From positions 22,005,187 through 22,069,186 of the forward strand of contig JADWOT020000001.1 of assembly GCA_036345935.2 (NCBI GenBank): a stretch of DNA of 64,000 nucleotides, in the 5' to 3' direction. Under the pieces are notes generated by a model. It did not search any database. It saw nothing but the letters and a program-made list of their open reading frames with translations, and had not been told where the DNA came from. Origin of the DNA: Taenia hydatigena. Lineage: Eukaryota > Platyhelminthes > Cestoda > Cyclophyllidea > Taeniidae. Each line of letters starts with the position of its first letter. The first letter of the stretch is position 1. Of the stretch, positions 38,801 to 50,880 are shown piece after piece. Both the position numbers and the translations under genes were made by a program.

Positions 38801-39240
38801 GGAATTGGGGAGTTGAACATGATTGACTGTGTGGACGCACTACGAAGCACGCGTACACGTCAGACTCTCACTACTCACACTCTCCCTTCACTGGACAATT
38901 TCGTGGGCATTTCGGCAACCTTTTGAAACCTTTCACATTGACAATATTACATTTCATTTAATGGTGTTCAAACTGAGCCAAGGCAAGTGGTTTGAGGCTT
39001 GGATTTATGTTTGCTGCAGTGCTTTGAAACTTCTCTTCAGATTATTTTCGGATCGAGTGAATGATATCCTCCCAAACATTGAACATAATTTTCCCTCGGT
39101 ACAATAGAAGTAATTCCACATAAGGCTAAATGCAGACTTGTGGCATGATGGTAAGGCAGCAGAGACTGCAGTACGGTGAGGCTTTAGCGGCTTGTATGAA
39201 TACCGGAAGTATATTTTCGGAAGTAAACATTCCATTCCGT
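35862..39240 (+). pseudogene. NTPDase-derived pseudogene, copy A
   Basis: Plus-strand remnants align by eye, in gene order, with exons of the NTPDase-like gene at 10.7-17.1 kb. ACR1-exon remnant: about 36410-36530. ACR2-exon remnant: about 36545-36733; it holds TTCTTTGTAGATCC, then stops, then CTTTCTTGGGGCTGCAGTAG, and keeps the GTAAGC donor at 36734. ACR3-exon start: AAAGACGCACCCAG at 37520. A degenerate ACR4-exon piece lies near 38000. A later exon near 38440-38520 reads LQAIFAKMSKVAF against IEAIFANGSFVDF in the intact gene. In-frame stops and indels break it. Introns are retained, so this is a DNA-level duplicate, not a processed copy. The outer limits are approximate; the first 2 kb closely resemble copy B. 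Confidence 0.72.
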
Positions 39241-40914
39241 TGAAATAACACTAGCACCCCTCCATGCAACATCTTCTAGACTTGACGAAACCGCCCAGAG
39301 AATGCCCTAACACATCCCAAACTTTACACCGTCTGTGTAGATGCTTGGGAAGGTTACATGGAAGACGAAGCTAGAAGAAGCTCGATTCTTTGTGTGGAGA
39401 AGGCCTGCGGAAATAGAAGCGCAGATGGCAGCACGAGGAAATGATCAAGGCATCTGACGCGGAAAAGAGAATAACAGGTTATCTGCTTGATCCTTTCAAG
39501 AGACGCAAAGCCGACAGGCATTTACCGCCTCAAGAAGAAGGGCAAACAGGCTGAAAACTAGGGTAGACAACCAGAAGAGGCGTGGCATCCGCCTCGCTAC
39601 TTGAATGATCAACATGCCTCAAAGCCATCTTTATTAGGTCGTTTGAATTGGCCTTAACATGCGCCTCTCCCGCTTCCATCCCCATTTGCAGGTCTAGCTG
39701 GTCGACCTATAGAAAGTTTACAGACTTTATAGATATTAAACCGCATAATATTAATTAGAAAACGATTTGTGTTAGGCACTGGAGAGAGAAAAACAATATT
39801 TTTGCAAGAAAAGAGATGCCATTGTACAAATTAATGGAGGGAAGGCAAAGCAGTGCCTCTATTGCTAAAGAAGCATGGCGCCAGTTGTCTACCCTCTCAG
39901 CAGAGGCGGTGCACGAAGGAGATTGTACGTCGCGTTGAATACATCGGTGCAACTTTCGATTGGATTGTTATGTCTCAAAGGGTGTAAAGTTGCTGGCCAA
40001 TGCATTCAACATTTGGTCTCTTCCCTTCTGCAGTGACTGACACAAAAAATACACCCACAAAACCTTTTGAATTAAGTTGCTTGCTGAACTATTCCGTGAA
40101 TTCAGGCATTTGAAAGAGAATTATCAGTCATCTATTGCAAAAGAAAAGGTCTTTTCTCCTCTCCGAGGGGAGGTGGCTTCCTAGACTTAAGTGACACACG
40201 AAGAATGTTTTGTTTTCGCCTTTGGTGCTGACGCTTCAAGGGATCCAGGAGGCAAAGGCGAAGCGAAAAACCAGTAGAGAAGTGACAAGTAAGCAGTAAA
40301 TTTTTAAACATCAGCTAAATTTACGCTGACAGTTTGAATAGTAGACGTCATTCCTTGAATGAATGCGACTGAAAACATGCATTTATGCAAACTCAACCGC
40401 AGTCTATCATGCGTCCATAGGATCAGACAGGTACCTGCCCACTTGCGTAGCTGACGGATTCAGGTCCTTGAACTTCAGTTTATCCTTGCATTCGAGTGAA
40501 GGCAATCGTAGATGCATTCGCCATTCCGCGGGTGCAGATTTGTGTTGGCGAAACTGAATTCTTGCACACCTGCCTGGCTGTGTCGAAGTGTCGCCTTCGG
40601 GAGAACGGCTTTATACGCGTCTGTAAATATGTGGATTGCATGCACAGACTACTTAGTAGGCAATCGTGTTGCTGTAAATTGTTACTTTCCACCCATGTTG
40701 GTATGTCTAGAGTCCATTGAAATGTTAGGCAAGGGAATGAGGGGAATGAATGTCATCATTTTCTTTCAACCGGTATAATGCTGTGCAGAAAGAGCTTACA
40801 GATTTTGCGCGTTAGTCTCCACTCGCCCTTGATCCTCGCTGAACCATTTGCTTGTTATTTTGGGAACACCTTCATCCTTTCCTCACCCTGGTAGCCTGAT
40901 AAAGGTGAGTCGCG

Positions 40915-42950
40915 GTCGCCGGACCTTGCGCTGCTTGTTTCCCAAGTTTTGAGCATCATACACAAGGTGAGCCACCAGGTAGGCGTCGTTCTCAGCCCTT
41001 CTTTTATGAGTCGTCTGCGATTTCCCCACCCCAATGGTAAAAGAAGAAGTAAAAGTTTTTAAGATCAAGTTCACTTTCCACTGTCATCTAAGTGGCACAT
41101 CAGGACTGCCCTGAAGACAATTGAAGGCATGATGCTCGGGCAGGATGTATGTAATCAACGAACAGAGGTGGATTGGGACCACAGACATGGCTCAGGAGTC
41201 AGTTCACTTGGTGAGGGCGTCCCGTAACCGAAATCGGGAGTTGGATAACCAACAAAACAATACATAGACCCAATTACCAAGAAGGCGTGCAAAGAGATAG
41301 TGACCAGTGTTAGCAGCTCCAAGGGAACGCAATCCTTCTTGTGAATAAGGGAGTACTTGACGCTCATTGCCAATGGGTCGGTTTGTGCCACTCTCTGCAA
41401 GCCAATGAAGCTGTTTAAAATGCTTTGGCAGTCTTTTGATCTCATTTGTGTTCGCATTTTTTCTGTGCCTGCTCCTGCTCAGTTGTGAGCTGAAAGCCTT
41501 GAAGTTGACTCGCTTTGGGTCTCAGAGACCGGTGCAGCTGTTCCAATGCTTGGATCCATTAGCAACTCTACTTCCATAAGAAAGTGGGCATTATTTGATG
41601 TCCATCTCTAATCTTTTTCCATACTCCTTTGTAGATTCCAGCCCTTCACGGCTGGACCCGAGGCGATTTTGAAGGAGGTCGGTACAGCACTCACCAACAA
41701 GCTTCCAAAAGATTATTTGAAGTAATAACAAGTCTTTCTTGGGGCCACAGCAGGTGTTTGGCTTGCTGAAGTAAGTCATCTTGAATGCTCGACCCCTTTT
41801 ATGCAAGTAAATTCAGTGAAGTTATGGGGATGAACGAGAACCCATTTCCGCGTCTCGAAGGAAGTCGAGGAAGGTATGAAAACAGTAGTAAAGTCTCAAG
41901 GTCGTAAGAGGTTAGCTAATGCTAATTGAGCTATGTATTGTCATGAGCCTTACATAATTCACGTAGATAAATCAAAATCTTGAAACTTCCTGCGTAGGTG
42001 GATAAAGGTTGAGGACGAGTAAAGGCGAGTGAGAATGAAATTAATTTGACCTGCCCCAACTGTAATTGCAGAAATTGATTTCGCAATGCGTGCTTTAACC
42101 AACAATTTGAATGATGTCTCTCTTGAAATTGAAAACTAAATGTCTGACTAAGACATGGTGTGACTGGAAGTGGCATTGCCATTTAGTTACCGACTCAATC
42201 CTCAAATTTACATTTGCCTGAACCACTGCTTATGAAGGTTTTTTGGTTTGCTGGAGCCTTACCTTAAGACTTCAGAGAGGCAGGCATGGCTTTGAGTAGG
42301 CGAGATTCCACAGTTAGGTCATTTTGATTGTCCGTACTTAATTGTCCTTACTCATCAGTGGTGTTACTTAAAAAGCCTAATAAGTAGCACTTACCCTGGA
42401 ATTACGTGGGATGATCATACGAATTGCAAATGGAAGTGGTTCCCTCATTTTGAATAGGAATTTTCCCATTAAAGCTTAATTGTCAGGATCGGTAAAGGCG
42501 TGCGCGAAGGCCCCTCAGTTTGACGAATTCCCAATGGCAATTAGGCATGCTACTGATAGGGCCATTATGAGTAGCACTGACGCGTTTGCAGAAAGACGCA
42601 CCCAGAGAAGGTGCAGACGTTGATGGCAGATGGGAGGAAGACGCTAGCAGGAGCGGAGTAGGAATGGATGGTGGCAAGCATGGAGGACGATTTGTTGCAG
42701 GTGAGTGTCGCAGACGGAAATTTATTACCTCGCCAGAGTTCAATTAGCGCATGGAAACTCACCCTTCCATTCACCCACGCGCTTTCCCAACTGATTAATT
42801 GCTAACATGCTTACGAGATGCAAGTTAAGAAGTCCAGAAACGTTATAGACAGTCAGAGAAATGTTTGTTTGCGTCCCGGCCATAAAATTGTAGTTTGCTG
42901 ATGACTGTGGTTTTGTCGTACTTGTGCCTAAAAGCCTCCGTGGACAGAGC
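40915..42950 (+). pseudogene. NTPDase-derived pseudogene, copy B (5' half)
   Basis: Highly similar to copy A from about 35.86 to 37.93 kb, including long intron stretches; for example the segment around 41100-41450 is nearly identical to 36050-36390. The ACR2-exon remnant ends GGGGCCACAGCAGGTGTTTG and keeps a GTAAGT donor at 41771; it would read GATAGV, the canonical ACR2 core. The ACR3-exon remnant starts at 42592 and reads KTHPEKVQTLMADGRKTLAG before an in-frame TAG. Similarity to copy A stops near 42950, where copy C picks up the missing 3' half about 6.8 kb away. Confidence 0.75.
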
Positions 42951-45541
42951 TATCAATTTTTGATTCCAGCAACTTAAGCCACAAGAAACTGATCATCAAA
43001 GCATCCTACTGCATGGCACCGACTTGTGTGTGTAGGGCCATTAAAATAGCACAGAGAATCGGAAAAATTCTAGGCCCTGACCTATCTTGATCGCTTTTTC
43101 TTCTCCTTTTCTTCAGTGGATATTGCAAATGGAAGATGACCTCCGAGACACGCTTCAAGGAAGCAGCCCTTTAGGGCGGAGGTAGGCCACAATGAAAGAC
43201 GTCCTGCTAGTTGAATGTCAGTAAAGGCTTTGACAGCACGAATGTAAGTCCAGTGAAAAACACAACACGGTTGGAAGAGGCATGGACTGACTCCGATGAT
43301 GTTACCACCACTTCCAGCAGTGCAGAGCACAGAAGAGTTGAGTAGAGCTGCACACCATGGTCAAAGGGTCCCACTCCAGAGTGATGGCAAGGCTCCAGTT
43401 TCAACAAATGCCCCTCTGCTCCAGTCAACCTTCCAGTGTTTGCGACTGAATAGACGTCGCGATATTTAGGAATGCAGGATCCGCTCCTTGTCACCGGATT
43501 GGATTCTTCTTGGCGGTTCTATCTACTTTCCGTCCCTGGTGTGCGTCAGCGTGTCTATTAGATGTTAACAGATTCGGTTTTGGAGTCATCTACACGTGTT
43601 ACTACTTTTCATGCCAATGAGTAAGGCAGCTTTACTTTCTTGTGTTGGAACGTGAGCAATAGACTCTCGTTTGTCCATCACTTGCCTTCTAATTCTCACC
43701 CCCAAATAGACGTTCCCCTTCTCCCTCCCCTTCTTTTTTCCTCAACTCTTCTAGCTGATCTGCATGCACACATAAAACCACAAATTTGTTGTCATTTCCT
43801 CCTTCCACCTTCCACTTGAAGTGCATTCATCACTGGATTGGAGTTGCAGGCGGTGGAACTTTGTTTTTGCAGATAAAAACAGTCTCAAGGTCGGTATAGT
43901 AGGCCCATACGGTCAGTTCACCTTTTAGTCGCTTCCTTCCCCTTTTGCCTTTGTCCCTTTAATTAAGAACTTGGCGTTATCCATCATCCGCCGCTCCATA
44001 AGTGCAGACATTTTGAACACTTTTAACTTGCCCCCCCGTCGCATTATGTTGTCTAGAGGGTCTTTGTGTACCCTTTGTATCTGTTTTCTCTTCAGGAGCG
44101 AGAAGAAAACGCGAATACGCAGGTATTAATCAAACTTGTGTTTACTACTGTTTTGTGAATCATTTCTCCATTCATTTTGATGAAATCATGGGCGGCACTT
44201 GTTGCTGTTGACACTGAGCATTCTAGTGTTATTATCATTATTTATATGAGGGAGTGAGACAGAACATTTATAAGACAGAGGACTTGTAAAGTGACGGCAA
44301 GACGAGGGAATTAGCTACTGTGCTTCGTGCTAGTTCTCAAATCATCTCCATTTCTTCCTCTTCCTCCTCTTCACCTTCTTCTAGTCATTTGTAAGATGGC
44401 GCGTTTGCTATCGTGATTTTGTGTGTTTCGTGATTCCATGTCCTACCAAATTTGTGCGTGAGATTTTTTATTTCCTGTCGTTTAGTGCGTGGACAAATCG
44501 ACTGCCTGAGCAGGCGGATTGAGGTAACCAATGCACACAACGCATGCACAACACTTAATGGGCTCATCGATTCATTGATTCATCCATCCATCGATCTTTG
44601 ATCGACCCATCGATCAATCGACCGACCGGCCGCTTAGAGCGAATGCGTCGGTGACGAGGCCCAAATCTAGGCCATTCACGCACTCACTCACCAATCCATT
44701 CGGTAATGTTGGTAATGGCGCATTCAATACAACTCGTGGTCGAAATTAACGGCACTGGGTAGGTGAGTGGTTAGAATAGGCGGGGAATGAGAGAATCAGC
44801 ATGGTTACCAAGTTTAGGACACATAATTGCCACCTAACTCCATCACCTGGGACGGAAGACGTACAACGTGCGCACGTGCCGCGTAAGAAAGAAAGTGGCC
44901 CCAATAGAAAGCGCAGAGGCCGTATCTTTAACGAGTTTAATCAATTTGTAAAAACGCGGGCGCATTGACCAAAACCATACTCCCCAAGGGGAATGAATGA
45001 ACTCATTCTTCCAGCATACGGAAGCGCTGGAAACATCGAAGGGGGATGCATATAGTAACAAGTATGTGTGTTTCTACATCACTTTTGACTTTAAGCGCCT
45101 ATCAGCCTTTATTGTCAAGGCGACTAATCGACGTTCCGTATCACGCATTCATCCATACTTCCATTCACCAACTGTGAATCAACTCGTACAGACGCGCACA
45201 GACATCGAAACCATCCATTTTAATCGCTGTCATACGTCGTAAAAAAAATCAATCACTTCTAGTAGGCGACAACTCCAACCATTGGTAAAACTGGTCATTT
45301 GAACAAGAAGAAACGCAAAAGTGGGTATATAGAAGATCACACAGGCCGGTCACTCATTCGCGACCTTAACCTTAGTGTCGCAGTTAGCCAAAACAAAAAA
45401 TTGTCGAAAAGAATTTGCGGAAAATACCAAATTTTGCAGAAAACAGTAAAACGCTAACAAAAAATGTTTTGCCCTGCTTTATATATCAACATTCTCATGA
45501 TACACATGCTTCGCATGAGATAAAAGTTACAAATAAGTAGC
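42951..45541. other. Spacer between pseudogene copies B and C (left part)
   Basis: No supported gene. It is rich in pyrimidine tracts (43690-43790, 44340-44390) and contains the tetranucleotide tract at 44.6 kb. Confidence 0.5.
44563..44632. repeat. Degenerate tetranucleotide tract (ATCC/ATCG type)
   Basis: Runs of CATCCATCCATCGAT and GATCGACCCATCGATCAATC, an imperfect short tandem repeat with many local GATC/ATCGAT palindromes. Confidence 0.6.
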
Positions 45542-46400
45542 TGTAGTATTTTGTTTGTTAGAACTGCTGGTTTCTGCCAAGGACACAGAGGTGGCCATAT
45601 TGCCCTAGCTGCGTGGGCTGGCCTCCGGGCCATGCCAGCAGCCTTTTTCCTTCTGTCCGGTGAATATATATATTCTACCCTAGCATTCCGCCTTCTTTTG
45701 CCTTCAAGGGAGCCTCGGGACACTACATTGGTGGCAGCGGAAAGCGGACCCGACTCTATAGGGATTTTATCCCGATCTCTATCGCCTACGGCATGTTGCA
45801 GCGGTGCGAAAGAAGTGCATGTGCTACGGATGGGCCACAAACGACGTCCACCTCCGGCATTTACCCCTTCTCCGTGTTCTACAAGAAAGCTATCAACAAC
45901 TGAAGCGACACTAGCCATGGACCACCTGGGGAGTTTCGTTTCGAAGATTATCCCTATTATACTTGCTTAAGGAGATTGGCGTGCTAACGCCCCCCTACGG
46001 ACATACTGATGGTCGGCAGAACCACTTATTCTGAACTTAGTTTCCAAGCCAAACAAAACTCGAAGTGCAATGCGCTGTGAAGAGGGATCACTGACGTTGG
46101 TGTTAAGCATCGCCTCAATCGCGTCGAATGTCGGCGACTGGGATGGTTAGCTCGTGGGTGCTTCTTGCAGCACTGAGTATGCTGTGATGGCTGACGGGGA
46201 GATAACCGAGGGGCGCGTCGCGGACGACGCTCGAAAGAGGAGAGGAGCAACGTAGGTCACAGAGGTGGCCGTACTGCCCTATCTGCGTGGGCTGGCCTCC
46301 GGGCCATGCCATCAGCCTATTTCCCTCTGTCCGGTAAATATATGTATTCTACCCTGCCACTTTGCCTTCTTCTGCCTTAAGGGAGCCTCGGGACGCTACA
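45542..46400 (+). mobile_element. TRIM-type LTR retrotransposon, near complete
   Basis: 5' LTR 45542-45727 (TGTAG...CTACA, 186 bp); PBS-like TGGTGGCAGCGG from 45729; internal part to 46250, ending in a polypurine stretch (GAAAGAGGAGAGGAG); 3' LTR 46251-46400. The 3' LTR lacks about 36 bp just after its first bases. The flanks (GTAGC on the left, TTCGC on the right) do not form a target-site duplication. There is no gag/pol coding capacity. TRIMs of this build are reported in taeniid tapeworms (Ta-TRIM) with strong stem-cell expression; that link is from memory and needs an alignment. Confidence 0.87.
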
Positions 46401-49400
46401 TTCGCACTGTTGTATAAATATATGCATGCGTTTATTTACCATTAAGATTCACAGCTAGTTTCCTCACCTATTCTTCTTCAAAAACCTACATTGTTTGGTT
46501 AATTACTGTCTAATGTAACGAATACTACAAACAGTGTGGTATGGACACCAACTTTAACCTCGTTACAAAAACAAAATTTAAAAGTCTTTTTGTTTTATCG
46601 GACAAACATTGGAGCGATTAGCCAAACTCGTACCTGAATTGCGTGAGTGGTGTGCGTTTTGTTGGGCGTCAGTTTTGTTTGACGGTGCTTAAATTTCTCG
46701 AAAAAGTTGGAAACCTGGTATTTATTTGGTAATTTTCCGTTATTTTTGGCTTATCATTTGTTACTGGGTTACTTGTATGTCGATCGGCTTCTTTATACGC
46801 CCGTTTGCCTAAGTAAACGCGGAGGCTTCATAATGTGACTGTTAAGACGTCTGGTTTTCAAATGTCAGGACTGCTTACGTTCTTTTTTCAATGCGCAAAA
46901 CTCAAGGCGATAAGTAATGATTGTTTAGCAATTTTCTGGTTTGTTTTGCTACGACGTTTGAATCTGGTCGTTGAGACGTAATTCTTTTGGGAGGACTCAT
47001 AATCTGACTAGGTTCTTGGCGTCTATTTAATAATTTCTCGCGAATGGTCGCCCATCACATGTATTTGTATGCACTTATTTATCTGATTTCTTTATTAGTT
47101 CATGTTAGACTAAGCGTTAAAGAAATAACTGCAGTTGCTGCCAAGACTTGTTGCTTTCCATTCCCACCGCCTAACCGTGTTGATATTTTACTTCATAGCA
47201 CCTCTTGCGATTAATTACTTTGGCTTTTTCTGTGGCTTGCCTTTTTACAAAGGATGAGTTTTAATTAATGGGGCTCGACTTTATGAAGTGACTTGTAACT
47301 TTGGTAAAGTAAACGCAAAAGCCTCATAATGTGGCTGCTAGGTCTTTTTTTCTTCAACTGCGATGCCTAATTACGTCCCTTTTTTCCGCACAATGCATTT
47401 AGCGATAAATTAAATTGTTTTGGCAATTTCTGATTAGTTTGCTTCCTAATGGGGGCGGATTTTGATTAATATGGCGTAGTTTTGTTGAGAGGAGTTTCGA
47501 CTTTTTTATGTACTTAGTGCCTACTGATCATTTTCGTGCTAATAAGTGGTCGTTTCCGTTTTCATTGCTAGAAGCAATAACTGCGAATCTCGTCTTTGCT
47601 ATCACTTCACACATTTCTCAGGCAAGATTGGATTCTGTTTAATGAAGTGTTTTGTCTTTTTTGTGTAGCAATAGATTCGATGTGCATTCCCATACTGGGT
47701 GGAAACATGATTACATCATTCATCCGTGGGTCTTTTTGCATTGTGTGTGTGATGGAAGTTGCGTTGCTTTCATTTCTATGATATCCATGTTGGTGGAACG
47801 CATACATGGAGGAGGACTTGGGGCCGACGATTATTTTTTGTGTTGATGTTATATTTGCGAAGCGTGGTGTGTAAAGAACCTCAGTGCTGGCTTCGACAGC
47901 ATGAGTTGGTCTCTGAGTAACGTGGGTGCGAAAGCAGAGGAAGGAGTGCCTAGCGAGAGGCTTTCACAGACTGTACTTTGTAGCAGTTTCAGATGTTTGC
48001 TTTTTGAGGTGTTTTAACCTCAGTTGTTATGGTTGAAGGTGTTAGCTTTGCAGCGCATTGGACGTTCGCACATCGACCTTTCCACTTTCTCTTTTTCCCT
48101 TTCAGATGCTGCAAAATTACTGTGGTAGTGGTGGTGAAGTAACATTTGATGATTCTGGGGATGATGGGCAATGCGAGATTTTGGAGTCATTCGCGAAGGG
48201 TCTCCGTCTCGGTTGTGCAATTTGGATGTCAGCGCGGACGATAGCGGTGCGTGTTGGATGGCATAACGGTAGGTGTGACCTTTTCTGCTGTTGGACACAT
48301 GCATTGAGTGTGAGTGGCATGGCCGCAAGCCAAACAGACTAGCTGGAGTGTAGCACTGAAAAGAGCAGGCTTATTGTCGCGTTGAGATGGAAAGGAGGAG
48401 CGGGAGAAGTGTTATAAAGTGTGTACGCATGTTCCTCTCACTGGTTACTAATTTTTTCATTTCACGGAAATCAGTGTACAATAGCACTTTCAAGATCGCC
48501 TTTTAATGCATAGAACTTGTTTGCAGTTCTGCCAACGTATGCGTTTATGTGTGTGTGAACAGGCTTCCTTTTCGAAGTAAGGTTGACTGAGAAAAAACTA
48601 GACGAGTCATGGTTGGTTGCCGGATGACAACACTTTTTCCCATTCGTTTGGTTGTAGGAGAGAAGGAGGGGGAGTAGGATTTGATCTCGTGCTTCCTTCT
48701 GCCCATTTGTAACATTTGCGATTTATGCTATATGGAATTGTGCCTGCGATGCGCCATTGCATTCTTCACGACTGGCCAAGGCTTACTTGTTGTCTGTCCC
48801 TGTGGTGGTCTTCAGACCGTACTAATGGCAGGAGCTGAACATTTTTTTGCTTTTAGGTCTGTCTTCTACTACTACTAGCCACAGGCGTGCGTGATGAGCA
48901 CATTCTCACGGCCCTCTGACCCCTACGGAAAGAAGAGGCGGTGGTTTGTTGAGTGAGGGGTGTTGGTGAGTGGGGCGGGTCGCTTAGTTGCCTCGCCATT
49001 TGTGCTATCGCTGCCGAATAGTGGGTGGCCCGTAGTCGTCTTCGTCGGTATGTGAAATACACATACATAAATGTCTTTTGCTTCACCACTATTATATCTT
49101 CTCTTCGTCTTCCTCGGGCATGGGCGGGTGAGTAATTGGCAGGGCGGGGAGGAGGAAATCTAGGCGGAGGCATTCCCTTACAAATGGAAGCGCTATCGGC
49201 CAGTGCTCACTCGTGACAACTGCGGCATATTTTTCTTTCAAAGTATGGTAATATTTTTGCTTTGGAAGGGTCACGGTTAATTACTGCTTCCTCATTTGGA
49301 TAATATGATTAAGTAGAATTTGTTTTACCTAGCCAGACCGCGGTTACAAGCCCGTTCCTACTTTATCGCCATTAAAATCATGGGGAGAGGGAGCCAGTTT

Positions 49401-49744
49401 GGCTGATTAACCCACCATCCCTTTTTAATGTTCCGAGGGCTCGTCTGTGCGGTCACTCATTAACCCACAACCTGCTCCCATGAAGTGAGGGAATTAGGCG
49501 TCAGAGTAATCATGAAAGAAGGTAAGTGAAGGAATATAGAAATGCGGTTTGTGTGATGAGGGATGGAGCCATCAGGGCCGTCCTGGGTGGTCTGTAAAGG
49601 TATAGATCATGCAGATGGTATTTGGAGTTGGACAGTCGGAATGAGGATGTGAAGATGATTTTGCCTTAATACAAAAAAGCAAAAGATTTCACACGCATTC
49701 TTGCCGCGGGAGGCTGTTTTAACATTTTGGATGCCATGCCATTG
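46401..49744. other. Spacer between pseudogene copies B and C (right part)
   Basis: T-rich between 46.4 and 47.8 kb. Apart from the candidate exon at 48.1 kb, nothing is recognisable. Confidence 0.45.
48105..48270 (+). CDS. Candidate internal exon, unknown
   Basis: A strong acceptor (CTTTTTCCCTTTCAG) precedes an open block that reads MLQNYCGSGGEVTFDDSGDD and ends before a GTGCGT donor at about 48270. No partner exons and no family are recognised. It lies in the 46.4-49.7 kb block that separates pseudogene copies B and C. Confidence 0.2.
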
Positions 49745-50880
49745 ATGAAAGATTCCATTCCTAGATCCACCAATCCACGGGCTTGTTCACTAAAATCCCC
49801 ATTGACTGCTGTTTCAGCACTGCTTGGTGTTTGATGCTTCCGCAATGTGCGGACGACTGGGGACGAATTTCACCGTCTTGCCCCAGCTGCGGTGCTGTGC
49901 ATTCACTGACATAGCTTCTGCCCCAACTATCGAGGCACCGTAAGCAATTGCTGGCCACTCTCAAATTCGCTTCTGCCATTTCTGAGCTACTCCCTCCGCC
50001 TTAATTTCGTTAACCCTATCAGCCCTTTCTTTCCCTCAATTCCATTAAATAAAGCGATTCAACTTGTGGACTTACGCAAGTGGGCCAATCCCCCACGTCG
50101 ACGTGTTGGTGGTGAATTTGCAGGAGGTTTTGTGGATGCATCACCTCTCGACCTATTGCTAGCAGAGAGAGCATTCGAATGTTCTTTTGAAGGCCTTAAA
50201 TGCCTAAGTATGGTGTGAACGGATGGAAAGGGGTGTTGCCATCTATGTTGCCTATTCACCCTTCCTCGGCCGTCTTTCAGTCAATGACGGCTTGTTCCCT
50301 ACTCCATTTCTGCCTCCTAGAGGCGGAATCTGAAGGAGAAGGTTTTGTTGCCTTACAGACAGTCTCTTGTTTTCAGCCAAATTGCACACCCCAGGAGATG
50401 TTCATGATGGGAAGTCGGTGGTTTACTTGTAAACTTTGTGGGCATGTACACAAGGCATGGGAGATTGTCACTTCATTTTTAAAAGGCCAGTCAAGTGGTC
50501 ACACTGACACAAATGTATTCGCCGCCACGACTGACAAGTTGTGTACGCGAAACTGGACAAATGTCGTTAAACACTTCGAAACTCAAAGTTGGCCTCCAGT
50601 TTTACTTCACGTTGGGTTCGATATCACCAGCTCTTTGTGTTTGAGCTGCCAAGTAACGCCAGCAAATAATCCCCAAGTTTTGTTTAGTCCACGAGTTAAT
50701 AAGACTTTAAGGTCTGTGAAGTGCATGTAGAAAATCTTCCTTTTTTGGCGTAAAGAAATTTGCATGGAAGGCATTTCTTCCGCCGAATCGTGTCTGTTGC
50801 TTTTGAGAGTGTCAGGCCTGGAGCACATCACATTTGGTGAATTTAACATTGCAAATTTCGGATGGCAATAATAGTTTCAG
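49745..50880 (+). pseudogene. NTPDase-derived pseudogene, copy C (3' half)
   Basis: From about 49.75 kb the sequence aligns by eye with copy A beyond 37.93 kb, for example GCTGTGCATTCACTGACATA against GCTGTGCATTCATTGACATA near 38020. A well-preserved exon at about 50440-50562 reads VHKAWEIVTSFLKGQ through LCTRNWTN, matching the intact gene's exon at 12924-12805 (IHKLWEIVSSFKRAN through FCTSSWTT). The frame around this exon stays open for about 176 codons (50200-50730), but the flanking parts do not look like NTPDase, so this is a relic and not a working gene. It probably completes copy B. Confidence 0.7.

Noticed and set aside
41155..41457. Similar minus-strand ORFs at 36098-36343 and 41155-41457, suggesting a conserved protein
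   Set aside because: Their similarity follows from the duplicated DNA of copies A and B; they lie in former intron or flank and show no coding-specific conservation that I can see.
45454..45918. A 154-codon minus-strand ORF
   Set aside because: It runs antisense through the TRIM LTR and internal region and recurs in the other copy (18559-18933); it is a by-product of repeat sequence.
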